Positions 35,379 through 43,519 are shown, counted from the first letter of the stretch. The stretch is DNA of 64,000 nucleotides from Guillardia theta CCMP2712 (GCF_000315625.1 NW_005434536.1:66366-130365), one strand, 5' to 3'. The notes: a model not told the origin generated them from the sequence alone. Program-made: numbers and translations.

Positions 35379-36185
35379 TTAAACAGCCTCACTGGATGTA
35401 AAGACAAATTCCCCATCGACGATGTCGAAGTTGCACTCCTCATCGAATTCAGCGGCAACTTCTCCATCCACGATCTCAGTGTTGCACTGCTCACTGGGTG
35501 TAAAGACAATTTCTCCATCGGCGATGTCGATGTTGCACTCTTCACCGGATCCATGAGACGCCGAACATTCCGGTGCAGCTGATGGTATCTTCCAAATAAT
35601 ACCATTTAGCATGCGGTTATACAGTTTCGATTCAAAGGCAATGGTCTTGGACAACAACACACTCAAAACAGACACAGGATCATTTCCATGTGTTGCATAA
35701 TACTGCCTGAGCAACTGCATGCGATCTTCTCTGATACGAAAACCCGGACACATTCTGAGGCAGTCCTCAACGAAAACACATCTAAATTGAACACCGAGTA
35801 AATTCACATACTCATCGCCGGCGAGGTATCGATACACCACGCATTCGGTCAAATCCACGAAGCAGGAGTCGAGGTAATTACGATTGAAACACAGATACTT
35901 ATTTTTCCGAAGTACATCGATATCATATCTGGATATAAATCCTACATCTTTGAAGGAATCGTGCAATAAACCGAAGGTTGCGTCAATATTGCGATGTCCA
36001 AAGATTCTATGACGCTTCAGAGACTTGTAAGCCTCCGCGGTAAGAGCAATGTAATTACCCTTAGAGGTATCATTGGATTGACATCGTTGGAAATACACTC
36101 CAAGAATCATGATGCGTTTGTAGGTGTAGATAGAAGGTTCGTTCTCATCATGCACTTTTCGATTCACGAAATCAACGAATATCAT
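35379..36185 (-). CDS. Low-GC protein, paralogue of 36458-36934 (268 aa)
   Basis: A 268-residue protein. The N-terminal half contains IMILGVYFQRC, a GNYIAL strand and a FGHRNIDATFGLLHDSF segment. These match, in order, TTILGVQFSCR, GHGIIYL and SNVDNLYWCFNEIKH in the upstream gene product, so the two are duplicates. A second, weaker NLLGVQFRC unit lies near residue 130. The C-terminal 55 residues are three imperfect acidic repeats of the form EECNxDIxDGE. TATTTAAA lies 28 nt before the ATG. GC is far lower than in the capsid genes. Function unknown. Confidence 0.7.
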   Translation of the reverse strand: MIFVDFVNRKVHDENEPSIYTYKRIMILGVYFQRCQSNDTSKGNYIALTAEAYKSLKRHRIFGHRNIDATFGLLHDSFKDVGFISRYDIDVLRKNKYLCFNRNYLDSCFVDLTECVVYRYLAGDEYVNLLGVQFRCVFVEDCLRMCPGFRIREDRMQLLRQYYATHGNDPVSVLSVLLSKTIAFESKLYNRMLNGIIWKIPSAAPECSASHGSGEECNIDIADGEIVFTPSEQCNTEIVDGEVAAEFDEECNFDIVDGEFVFTSSEAV

Positions 36186-36212
36186 CGTGATGATTCATGG
36201 GTCGCTACCTCG

Positions 36213-36220
36213 TTTAAATA
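36213..36220 (-). promoter_or_regulatory. TATTTAAA box
   Basis: TATTTAAA on the minus strand, 28 nt before the ATG at 36185. Confidence 0.65.
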
Positions 36221-36298
36221 CGTATGTGAGAAGCATTGGGAATGGGGATCGAATGATGAAAGGATGATAAAGTCGCTCGTCAACGATAATATTCGGCA

Positions 36299-36362
36299 TA
36301 CAGGGTGTAAGTACAGGGTGTGTGATGGCGTACAGGGTGTGTGATGGCTGCGTACAGGGTGT
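36299..36362 (+). repeat. Short GTACAGGGTGT tandem repeats
   Basis: Four imperfect copies of an 11-bp unit in the interval between the two paralogous genes. No gene is seen here. Confidence 0.7.
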
Positions 36363-36457
36363 AATATAATGGTTTAAAGTAAGGGTATAGTCTTAAATTA
36401 TTGACGAACGCAGTTTATTCTAAATATGAACGCACAAACACACTAGACACCGTCTAT

Positions 36458-36934
36458 CTAATCCATGTCGATGTCATCGATCGGACGGGAAAAGTAGTCA
36501 ACCTCCTCCCCCTCGGATTCACACTCCATACCCACAAAGATTTCGGGAGACGGGACCACATTGGCACTGTCAGCAGGAACAGCAGGCGTCGGATTGACTG
36601 CAGAAACGTTGACGATAATCTTTCTCTCTCTCGTGTATCTCCCAACAATGTAGTTTTGTTCTTTCAAAATTTTTATCTGAATTTTGAATGCATCTAAACC
36701 CCATAAATTTGCATGTTTGATCTCATTGAAGCACCAATAAAGATTATCTACGTTCGAAACGACGTATCTTGTGAGTACCTTATAACATGATTTATCCAAG
36801 TAGATAATCCCATGTCCAGGTGGCGGGGCAAACATCTTATCTCTGCAGGAAAATTGCACTCCAAGGATGGTCGTGACATTGTATCTTGCTGAGTTATAAG
36901 CGATTCCATGACAGTAATCAATACAGAACGACAT
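36458..36934 (-). CDS. Low-GC protein, paralogue of 35379-36185 (158 aa)
   Basis: A 158-residue protein. Residues 18-75 align with the first domain of the downstream gene product (ILGVQF, GHGIIYLD, SCYKVLTRY, NVDNLYWCF), so the genes are tandem paralogues. The C-terminal part is a Pro/Asn linker and an acidic ECESEGEEVD tail ending IDDIDMD. TATTTAAG lies 30 nt before the ATG. Same low GC as its partner. Function unknown; shared architecture (domain plus acidic tail) suggests a protein-binding role. Confidence 0.7.
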   Translation of the reverse strand: MSFCIDYCHGIAYNSARYNVTTILGVQFSCRDKMFAPPPGHGIIYLDKSCYKVLTRYVVSNVDNLYWCFNEIKHANLWGLDAFKIQIKILKEQNYIVGRYTRERKIIVNVSAVNPTPAVPADSANVVPSPEIFVGMECESEGEEVDYFSRPIDDIDMD

Positions 36935-36963
36935 GACTCGTAACCATACTGCAATACGATTAT

Positions 36964-36971
36964 CTTAAATA
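36964..36971 (-). promoter_or_regulatory. TATTTAAG box
   Basis: TATTTAAG on the minus strand, 30 nt before the ATG at 36934. Confidence 0.65.
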
Positions 36972-36990
36972 CACAGTAGACGGAACGATA

Positions 36991-37725
36991 TTATTCGGCC
37001 TTACAAACTCTACCAAAGAATCGATCTATTGTGGCATTGCCCTTCGGCGGCTCGGCGACGGCCTTCTTCACTGCCTTCCTGGGTGCTGCCACAAGCCTCC
37101 TGGCGTGCGCCTCCCTTTCCTTGTCCAGGATATTCCGCATCCTCTCCCCGTTGTCTCTGAGCCGCTTTCTCCTCTCCGCCTCCTCCATCTCCCTGACGAA
37201 GGAGAACGCGGGGGAGACGGGCCGCGGCAGGGGTGCGCAGACGGGGGTCTTGCCCGCCCTCACGATGCCGGCAGTAAACCTGGGGGCAACATGCGATTCT
37301 TCTTGCATCTCTCCCTTTTTCCTCCGCGAGGGAGGCGGCCGCTTCTCCCTGCAGGGCGACATTGCCCGGAGTCGCTCCTGGACCTCCTCCGCGGTAAGCT
37401 CCGGTGCCTCCGATCGACTTGCACCCAACCCAAAGTCGAGCGGATACTGCCTCCCCAGCGCTTCCCTCCGTTCCCGGCTTTTACCCAGCATGCGGTGCAG
37501 CTCGCGCATGGCTTTGCTGCTTTCGTCGTCTTCGTCCTCCGCGGAAGCCTCCCCTGCATCCTCCTCTTCAGAGCTGCTGTCATGTTTCAATTCTCTGTAT
37601 ACCCCCAGGTCCACACTCCCACACTCGCCATCATCATCAATGAACCGCCTGTCCTCCGAATCCTCGCTCTCGCACCCCTCGCTCTCGTCGTCCTCCTCCG
37701 GCTCGCTCTCCAGGTAGTGGGACAT
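36991..37725 (-). CDS. Acidic/basic protein with PIP-box-like C-terminus (244 aa)
   Basis: A 244-residue protein. The first 70 residues are highly acidic (EDDESEGCESEDSED and similar), the middle is charged and helical, and residues 185-228 are basic. The last 15 residues contain NATIDRFFGR, which fits the PCNA-interacting PIP box (a polar residue, two spacers, an aliphatic residue, two spacers, two aromatics), with Asn in place of the usual Gln. PIP boxes often lie at protein ends and tether repair or replication factors to the sliding clamp. The protein could bind host or viral PCNA. No catalytic domain is visible, so it may be an adaptor. Confidence 0.65.
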   Translation of the reverse strand: MSHYLESEPEEDDESEGCESEDSEDRRFIDDDGECGSVDLGVYRELKHDSSSEEEDAGEASAEDEDDESSKAMRELHRMLGKSRERREALGRQYPLDFGLGASRSEAPELTAEEVQERLRAMSPCREKRPPPSRRKKGEMQEESHVAPRFTAGIVRAGKTPVCAPLPRPVSPAFSFVREMEEAERRKRLRDNGERMRNILDKEREAHARRLVAAPRKAVKKAVAEPPKGNATIDRFFGRVCKAE

Positions 37726-37943
37726 GGCGGCAAGGTCGGGCGGACGGGCCGGTCTGCCAAAAAAAGGCGGGCCGGGTAAAAAAAGGCAAAAAAGGCGGGG
37801 GATTAAAAAAAATTACCCATGAACTCCAGCCCCAGAAATAGTTTTTTTTTAAGATAGGGGCCGTATTTCTTAGTTCGTGGAATTCCCCCTCTCACTTTGC
37901 CCACACCCACGCTCCCCTCCCACGCTCCCCCTTCCCGCGCACG

Positions 37944-38696
37944 ATGGACATCAACGATCTCCTCAACAAGCCTGTGACGATGAAGCTCACCAAGGACCAC
38001 ATCTTCACGATCAAGTCATCGACCTTCCCCGACCTTCTCCCCGACATCTTCTTCCGGAAGGCGATCGAGGACGGCTCCTTTGCGTTGCTCCGCGAGAAGC
38101 AGCTCTTCATCAGCGACGAGGGCTGCAGCATCCCCGTGGTCACCGTCAACGGCATAGAGTTTCATATCATAGAGTTTCACATCTTCGTCAAGGAGGACAA
38201 AGGCACCGAGCCCGAACCACGAGAGTTCGAGGACAAGATTGCAAGCCTCGTCATATCCGCCATGCAGCAGCGCTGGGCGATGAAGGGCACGAGGCGGCAG
38301 TCAACGCTGGAGACCTACAAGGCGCTCAGGATCATGAGCAACATCTTCAACTCCCTCTGCATCGACACCCCGCTGCAGTGCAAGATCGACAACCTCGCGA
38401 GGAGGAGGAGGATGATAACCTCCCATACCGATAAGACGCTACTCACGCAGGATGGGAAGTACTACATGCGTTTTGTCGGGTCCAATGAGCGCGTCCTGGG
38501 CATCAAACTCAGGAGCCTGCGGGATGCCAAGAGGCGGTCGGAGGAGAAGCGCATCGCCAGGAGGCAGGGCGTGGAGATTCCAAAAAGGAGGAAAACCAAT
38601 GACCCCGCCCCGCCCCTGCCCCCCGTCAGATTCGAGTCACCGGAGACGATGCAAGCGCCGGACACTTGGTTTCCGGTTGTTTGGAATTTGCAATAA
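37944..38696 (+). CDS. Unknown protein with basic nuclear-type tail (250 aa)
   Basis: A 250-residue protein. Residues 1-90 look like a mixed alpha/beta domain with a partly duplicated EFHIIEFHIF strand, residues 90-155 are helical, and residues 185-215 are very basic (RRSEEKRIARR and a PKRRK-type signal), followed by a Pro-rich end. No family is recognised. The ATG at 37944 follows a C/T-rich leader; no TATTTAA box is seen nearby. The start is the first Met of a good N-terminus. Confidence 0.7.
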   Translation: MDINDLLNKPVTMKLTKDHIFTIKSSTFPDLLPDIFFRKAIEDGSFALLREKQLFISDEGCSIPVVTVNGIEFHIIEFHIFVKEDKGTEPEPREFEDKIASLVISAMQQRWAMKGTRRQSTLETYKALRIMSNIFNSLCIDTPLQCKIDNLARRRRMITSHTDKTLLTQDGKYYMRFVGSNERVLGIKLRSLRDAKRRSEEKRIARRQGVEIPKRRKTNDPAPPLPPVRFESPETMQAPDTWFPVVWNLQ

Positions 38697-38819
38697 CAAG
38701 TAAAATGATCATATCTACCGAAGTCATACCACCAGTCACCCACACCCGGCACGCGGCCGCATATAAACACGTGCGTCCACCCTCCCCAAAAACAAATAAA
38801 AAAAAAACTTTTTTTTTGA

Positions 38820-39155
38820 ATGGAGGGGGAAGGGAGTTCTATTTTAAGGATCCTGGGCCTCGCCACCTTCAATCTCGCCAACGACGGCGTGGCGCTGATC
38901 TTCTGGGTAACGGGATGGAAGCTTTTCACGATAGCGTTCGAGGCTGTGACGACAGGAGGGTACGTTGCGATCTTCCTCTCGGTGGTCCTGTATCGCCTGG
39001 TGGTGTACCTCTACCGGAACCACGTCCTGACGCGGAGTCCGTTCCCTGCACAACAACAGAATATCCCTGCAGTCCATCACGCGACACACCAAGTGACTCC
39101 CTTCGACGAATTCTCCATGAGGAGGCTGGAATGGAGACCGATCTTGCAGAGGTAA
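38820..39155 (+). CDS. Small two-span membrane protein (111 aa)
   Basis: A 111-residue protein. Hydrophobic segments at about residues 22-42 and 48-66 flank a short loop, and a polar Gln/His-rich tail follows. TATAAAC lies about 55 nt before the ATG. Its last 25 coding bases overlap the start of the 39131 gene in another frame, so the two are probably translated from one transcript or from close starts. No family is recognised. Confidence 0.65.
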   Translation: MEGEGSSILRILGLATFNLANDGVALIFWVTGWKLFTIAFEAVTTGGYVAIFLSVVLYRLVVYLYRNHVLTRSPFPAQQQNIPAVHHATHQVTPFDEFSMRRLEWRPILQR

Positions 39156-39469
39156 CAGCACAGGGCCTGGCCCTCCACATCGGCATGGCTGAGGACTTCC
39201 TCACCGAATTCCTTCGCCTGAGGACGATGCCCATCACCATCGGCTGCGCCGCCAACATCGCCAACACGATCGACGCCTTCATGTACCACATCGAGATGGC
39301 CAAGGCTGTGCTCACAGACCTCACCTACACGCGCGGCACTGCCCCAATGAAGGCCATCGTCGCGCGGTACGAAACTATTTTGTACAACCTTGAAAAGGAG
39401 ATGCGCGAGCAGAGGCTGGATTACTTTCAGGAGATATGCGATAGGAGGGAAGAGAAAGAGAGGGATTGA
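39131..39469 (+). CDS. Small helical protein overlapping upstream gene (112 aa)
   Basis: A 112-residue, wholly helical protein beginning METDLAEVTAQG. It starts inside the last 25 bases of the preceding membrane-protein gene. AATAAA lies 17 nt after the stop. It has no Cys cluster and resembles the other 100-130-residue helical proteins of this window only in general character. No family is recognised. Confidence 0.6.
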   Translation: METDLAEVTAQGLALHIGMAEDFLTEFLRLRTMPITIGCAANIANTIDAFMYHIEMAKAVLTDLTYTRGTAPMKAIVARYETILYNLEKEMREQRLDYFQEICDRREEKERD

Positions 39470-39524
39470 ACCGTGATTTATTGTGAATAAAGTAAGGTCG
39501 CACTATCCTATTCCTCCAGCCATC

Positions 39525-39905
39525 CTAGTACATCAGTCCGGTGCTGTTCAGGGCCGCGTCCAGCTCCACGATCTCCTCTGCCAAGACCTCGATCTCATTA
39601 CGAGCCATTTCGAAAACATGAATGAAATCGGAGAGGAGGTCGATGATGACCCTGAGCTCGTTAGAGTCAGCCTGGTAGACACAGGGGAGATACTCCATGT
39701 AGTATTCCTTGGTCACTTGAATGAGCGCGTTGTTCATCTGTCCGATCTTCATACTGTTTGTATTGATGTGCTTGCGCATCTCGATACGGTAGCAGCCATA
39801 CTCGGCCATGGAGGACAGAGGCTCTTCATACAACCTGCTGAGCTGAAGGATAGTCAGCTTGTTGGCGGACTTGCGTGCCTCGACGATGTGTGTAATGTTA
39901 ACCAT
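39525..39905 (-). CDS. Small helical protein (126 aa)
   Basis: A 126-residue protein with heptad-like spacing and several amphipathic helices, ending with acidic residues. TATTTAAG lies 36 nt before the ATG and is squeezed against the stop codon of the capsid protease gene (39950). It is therefore downstream of the protease, on the same strand, with its own promoter. A scaffold-binding or capsid-associated role is conceivable from position alone. No family is recognised. Confidence 0.65.
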   Translation of the reverse strand: MVNITHIVEARKSANKLTILQLSRLYEEPLSSMAEYGCYRIEMRKHINTNSMKIGQMNNALIQVTKEYYMEYLPCVYQADSNELRVIIDLLSDFIHVFEMARNEIEVLAEEIVELDAALNSTGLMY

Positions 39906-39940
39906 ATCTGTTACAAGATGGCATCGCGGCCGGCAGGCCG

Positions 39941-39948
39941 CTTAAATA
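39941..39948 (-). promoter_or_regulatory. TATTTAAG box
   Basis: TATTTAAG on the minus strand, 36 nt before the ATG at 39905 and just past the protease stop. Confidence 0.65.
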
Positions 39949-39949
39949 T

Positions 39950-40447
39950 TCACAGCTCGAACGCCACGCCCCAGTCCTTGAGGATCTCCGCGCTGGAGGG
40001 CACGGGGAAGGCATTGGACTGATTTGAATGCGGGGCATCCCCGCCGTAGATCTTGCACCCCTGTCTGGCGCCCTTCCTGACGATGCTCACCTCGAGGACC
40101 TTCTTCTTTCCCGCGCGGAGGCGCTCCCCTTCCCCCCTTCCCGATTGGTTGATGTCCACGACATACCCGAGCGACAGCTCGCTGGCGGTCCTGTCTCGCA
40201 CCCACTCCTGTGCGATGGCGCCCTCCACCTCGTCCGGGCTGAGCTCCATGACGCAGTTCAGGCGCCCCTCCCGGTCCTTGAAGGCGGAGACGACGCTCCC
40301 GATGCCCACCCCCTTGTGCTCGATCTTGACCGGCAGGCCGACCATCTCCCGCCCTGCGATGATCTCGTCGATCTCGCTATCCTTGAGGTGCAGCCCGTTG
40401 TAGCCCTCGCCCTCCCCCGTCGGGTTGGCGATGCCGCAGATGAGCAT
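39950..40447 (-). CDS. Capsid maturation (prohead-type) serine protease
   Basis: A 165-residue protein with the pattern of U35 prohead proteases and herpesvirus assemblins. LPVKIEHKGVGIG places His44 at the end of a strand before a Gly-rich turn. ELSLGY places Ser92 in the nucleophile position. EVSIVRKGARQGC supplies Glu119 and the conserved Gly-Ala...Gly-Cys turn. Spacings of 48 and 27 residues approach those I recall for the HK97 protease triad (His, Ser, Glu). Herpesvirus enzymes use a second His instead, so this one looks more phage-like. It would cut the internal scaffold before DNA packaging. It is not fused to a scaffold; only about 30 residues follow the domain. Confidence 0.85.
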   Translation of the reverse strand: MLICGIANPTGEGEGYNGLHLKDSEIDEIIAGREMVGLPVKIEHKGVGIGSVVSAFKDREGRLNCVMELSPDEVEGAIAQEWVRDRTASELSLGYVVDINQSGRGEGERLRAGKKKVLEVSIVRKGARQGCKIYGGDAPHSNQSNAFPVPSSAEILKDWGVAFEL

Positions 40448-40565
40448 TTTGGAACGGGTAAGAACAACGATCGCTTTTATGCATCCCGGGAGTCATACGG
40501 AGCAACAAGTGCACAACAAAAAAAACCGAGTGCATCCGTGGAGCGAGAGGGGGCATGGAGTAGCA

Positions 40566-40573
40566 TATTTAAG
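40566..40573 (+). promoter_or_regulatory. Orphan TATTTAAG box
   Basis: A perfect TATTTAAG on the plus strand with only an 18-codon frame downstream (40598-40654). See the microprotein entry. Confidence 0.5.
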
Positions 40574-40597
40574 GCCCCGGGAGGTTGACGTCCCGAG

Positions 40598-40654
40598 ATG
40601 AAGGTGAAGGTTGCGGTAACAAGAACGGGAAGTATTGTTCGTGTTTGTACTTAG
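40598..40654 (+). CDS. Possible microprotein or leader (18 aa)
   Basis: An ATG 25 nt after a perfect TATTTAAG box opens an 18-codon frame (begins MKVKVAVT). This is the spacing used by confirmed genes here, so transcription is likely. The product may be a microprotein, the first exon of an antisense or spliced transcript (a GGTAAC occurs at about 40616), or the RNA itself may matter. The strand downstream is antisense to the next gene. Confidence 0.3.
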   Translation: MKVKVAVTRTGSIVRVCT

Positions 40655-40690
40655 CACACATTATAATTAGGGATTACGGCTTAATAGCAC

Positions 40691-41890
40691 TTAAAACAGG
40701 CAGTGTGGGTTGACGTTCTCCTTGTCTTTAGCAATCGCTTTACTAATCTTGAATCGTTTGGACCCTTTCTTCTGAATCGGTATCGCAGGGGAGCTGGCAA
40801 AGCCGGAAGCGTCCACCTGCATGAAGCTCAGGTAGCTGCCCATCTCTGTCGGTGTCACCCCCGCGTTGCGCAGGTCTACCTCGAGCGACGGATCCTTCCT
40901 ATCCAAGGGGCAGGTATAGGGGGAGGAATAGACGTTGACCTTGCGCACAGAAGGATCCATCACACAGTCCAGGACCCTTAGGCTCTGCACCCCCAGGTCC
41001 CCAACGTAGGTCTTCAAGGCCGGGTAGGCGGAGTACACGGCCTGTCCCTTGGCCCTCACGAAACCGACGAAAAAGTCCCGAAACCACCCGCAGTCGCTGG
41101 AGGTCATCATCACGCTGAGCGCCACACTCACGGACGAGCCTCGCATGCAGCACCTAGCAAACACGTACACCTGGTGCCTGAGCCTGCCATGCAGGAACTC
41201 CACCATGTCGTTGAGCAGCGGGAGGAGCGCGACGTCCGGGGATTCGTTACCCCAGTCCCCGTGGGCATAGAGCCAAAGGCAGCGGATGTCCTCGCAGTAG
41301 ACACGGATGGGCGGGGGGCACGGGAACCAGGCGTCCGGTGGGAGCGCGTCGCATAGCCGTGCGTAGACCCCACGCACCCAAGGCTGACTCTCCAACTTTG
41401 CCATCCCAAGGCCCCCGTCGACCATGTCGTCACCCAGGACCTCCAAAAGCCGCACGGGAAACTTGGGATGAAGGCCGTGGCACCCGCTCTTCACGCTCTC
41501 GACCTCACCCGGAGGCACAAAGTAAGGCACCAGCGAGATCCTCTTCTGTGGCACGAGCGCGAGGAGCACCATCGTCGCATCCACCCGCTCCGACTCAAGG
41601 AAGAGGCGCACACACTCCTCCGGGGAGGTGAGTCGAAGCTTGAAAGGAGCCCCTCCGGTAGTTCCCGTGGAGCAAGAAGGCACGGTCAAGATCCCGGTAG
41701 CACTCCCTTCCAGCGAGGTGGGAAGCGGGCCTCCGCTGTCCAGCACCGTAGGCGTGGAGGATGATGAGGATTTGGAGGGCCTGGAGGGCGACGAGCAAGG
41801 CGAGCAGGATGCAGGCGAGGCCTTGGAGGAAGGAAACGGCGGGTCGTTGGACGACGTGGAAGGTTCGGTAGATGTTGAAGATGAAAACAT
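40691..41890 (-). CDS. Unknown protein, possible degenerate primase-polymerase fold (399 aa)
   Basis: The start at 41890 (MFSSSTSTEPS) is the first ATG of the frame; the frame stays open further up without one. The first 70 residues are Ser/Pro-rich and disordered. The rest is a folded alpha/beta region. IRVYCEDIRCLW, a later SVALSVMM strand and a LDCVMDPSVRKVNVYSS segment recall, in order, the layout of archaeo-eukaryotic primases related to the herpesvirus UL52/NCLDV type. The catalytic acidic pair is not convincing, so it may be an inactive relative or unrelated. A TATAAAAG box lies near 42,025. Confidence 0.55.
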   Translation of the reverse strand: MFSSSTSTEPSTSSNDPPFPSSKASPASCSPCSSPSRPSKSSSSSTPTVLDSGGPLPTSLEGSATGILTVPSCSTGTTGGAPFKLRLTSPEECVRLFLESERVDATMVLLALVPQKRISLVPYFVPPGEVESVKSGCHGLHPKFPVRLLEVLGDDMVDGGLGMAKLESQPWVRGVYARLCDALPPDAWFPCPPPIRVYCEDIRCLWLYAHGDWGNESPDVALLPLLNDMVEFLHGRLRHQVYVFARCCMRGSSVSVALSVMMTSSDCGWFRDFFVGFVRAKGQAVYSAYPALKTYVGDLGVQSLRVLDCVMDPSVRKVNVYSSPYTCPLDRKDPSLEVDLRNAGVTPTEMGSYLSFMQVDASGFASSPAIPIQKKGSKRFKISKAIAKDKENVNPHCLF

Positions 41891-42119
41891 TCTTCGAAGA
41901 TCTCTGGTTTCTGGGATCAAAACTTTTCTGCTGTTCCCTTTGCGTGTACAAGACAGTGGGTCCCATGCAATGGCGGCGGGAGGCGCGTGGGAGGGTGCGG
42001 AAATCCGCGGCCCGTCCCGCCTTTTATAAGCGGGGGATTTTTTAGTTGTTTTTTTTAGTTTTTTTTTAGTTTTCCTTTTTTATTTTTTTTCTATGAACGC
42101 TGCGCTGAAACTGGTTTTA

Positions 42120-42127
42120 TATTTAAG
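42120..42127 (+). promoter_or_regulatory. TATTTAAG box
   Basis: TATTTAAG 36 nt before the ATG at 42163, after a long run of T tracts. Confidence 0.65.
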
Positions 42128-42162
42128 AGTAATATCGATGCAACCTACACCTGAAAACAATC

Positions 42163-42474
42163 ATGTTTCAAAACATCATCCTTTCTGCTGAACAACGTAC
42201 CGAGGCTGTCATTGCACTGGACAAACTCATGGCCAGATGGAGCAATTTGTACGTCACACCGAGTTCAATTGTGTACGACTCGCAATACAACGAGCTTCCA
42301 TGCTTTGTCCGGCAAATCATTGAGGAGCGTTTTCCCCTCCCTACCGATGAGAGAGAAGTGCCAGAAGCTCACCGCCTTTACGTGCTCGAGAACCTTCGTC
42401 GCACACTCCGTGGCATCGATTACCTGTATGGAACCCATCAAAGCATCCTCAGAGGTACTTTCCACATGATCTAG
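42163..42474 (+). CDS. Small helical protein (103 aa)
   Basis: A 103-residue protein with three or four probable helices and a short Pro-containing loop near residue 60 (LPTDEREVPE). TATTTAAG lies 36 nt before the ATG. It is convergent with the 42527-42835 gene. No family is recognised. Confidence 0.65.
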   Translation: MFQNIILSAEQRTEAVIALDKLMARWSNLYVTPSSIVYDSQYNELPCFVRQIIEERFPLPTDEREVPEAHRLYVLENLRRTLRGIDYLYGTHQSILRGTFHMI

Positions 42475-42526
42475 ACGTTAGCACTCGCACGCGTAGTCAG
42501 AATGATTAAACTTCATTCCTAACTCT

Positions 42527-42835
42527 TTATTTTTTTTCATACGCTTTTACTTTTTTTTCTATGAACAATGCGCTCGCATCATCCCCCAGGCTCCTCTTCC
42601 TGTCCAATCTCTCCCTCACACTGATAAGATCCATGATCTGCCTCTGCAACCCCGCCGCCTCATCGATGCACATCCAGTAGAAGTCCCGCAGGATCTCCGA
42701 CTTCATGTCGAGCTGCTGCTCCATTCCCAGGAAGGTGCAGATATTGTGGGCGCGGTGCAGGATATTCTGCATCTTCAACTCCAGGGATGCGATCCTGCCG
42801 TACAGATCGGAAGTGTCTCCCATTGTACCCTCCAT
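42527..42835 (-). CDS. Small coiled-coil protein (102 aa)
   Basis: A 102-residue protein. Residues 10-40 and 60-78 show heptad spacing, with a Cys-containing middle and a Lys-rich end. A TTTTTAA-type stretch upstream may serve as a promoter. It is convergent with the previous gene and divergent from the 42959 gene. No family is recognised. Confidence 0.6.
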   Translation of the reverse strand: MEGTMGDTSDLYGRIASLELKMQNILHRAHNICTFLGMEQQLDMKSEILRDFYWMCIDEAAGLQRQIMDLISVRERLDRKRSLGDDASALFIEKKVKAYEKK

Positions 42836-42958
42836 CTTGATTGTATACCAACCACGGCTCTGCCGATGTGACTGTACGAAGGCAATCCCTCTCTCTTTTT
42901 AACCAAAAAAAAAGGTAGTTATACCCAGTCCATCCCATGGCAGGCAGCGAAGGAGAGC

Positions 42959-43453
42959 ATGCTGGAGGCGATGGAGACGGACTGGCCGCAGCTTCACCCC
43001 ATGCACATGACGCTCTCGGAGAGGATCATGCAGGAACAGGAGAGCAAGTCCTGGGTGGGGGTTGTAGGCAGATCAAACCTGCACACCGTCTTTGTTATTC
43101 ATTCCAGAGGAGAGGGGCTGACGCTCAAAACGATGGGGGAGGCACTTGAAATCCTCCATGATACAGCCCCGGGGGTTCAGCTCCCCCACCGCCACCACGG
43201 GCTGTTCGAATGGGAGGGGCAGGACAAAAGCAACATCGTCCTCCAGAGCGACCAGCTCGACCTCCCCTACATCTTCGACAACAAGCCGCTCGACAGCTAC
43301 GAGCAGCAGCAGATCGCCGTCCTCCCCGCCGCCGACCTCGTCGTCACCGCCAAGGAGAACCACCTCCCGGACTCCGAGCACCGCATAGTACGCTCCATCG
43401 TCGAGGCGCTCAGGGCGTGCGGGGTGCAGGTGTCTGCCCCGGGATTTCTTTAG
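42959..43453 (+). CDS. Unknown protein (164 aa)
   Basis: A 164-residue protein beginning MLEAMETDWPQ. A helical start is followed by a beta-rich middle with a His cluster (LPHRHHG) near residue 77 and a helical C-terminal third. The His cluster could bind metal, but no family signature is seen. The frame is well defined by GC-biased third positions. Nothing in the neighbourhood clarifies its job. Confidence 0.65.
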   Translation: MLEAMETDWPQLHPMHMTLSERIMQEQESKSWVGVVGRSNLHTVFVIHSRGEGLTLKTMGEALEILHDTAPGVQLPHRHHGLFEWEGQDKSNIVLQSDQLDLPYIFDNKPLDSYEQQQIAVLPAADLVVTAKENHLPDSEHRIVRSIVEALRACGVQVSAPGFL

Positions 43454-43477
43454 TCTTCTTATTTTTTTTCTGCAATG

Positions 43478-43485
43478 TATTTAAA
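43478..43485 (+). promoter_or_regulatory. TATTTAAA box
   Basis: TATTTAAA 35 nt before the ATG at 43520. An earlier ATG at 43475 overlaps the box itself and is rejected as the start. Confidence 0.6.
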
Positions 43486-43519
43486 TGAAGCCGGTCACCA
43501 GGGAAGCATCTCTTCAGAT

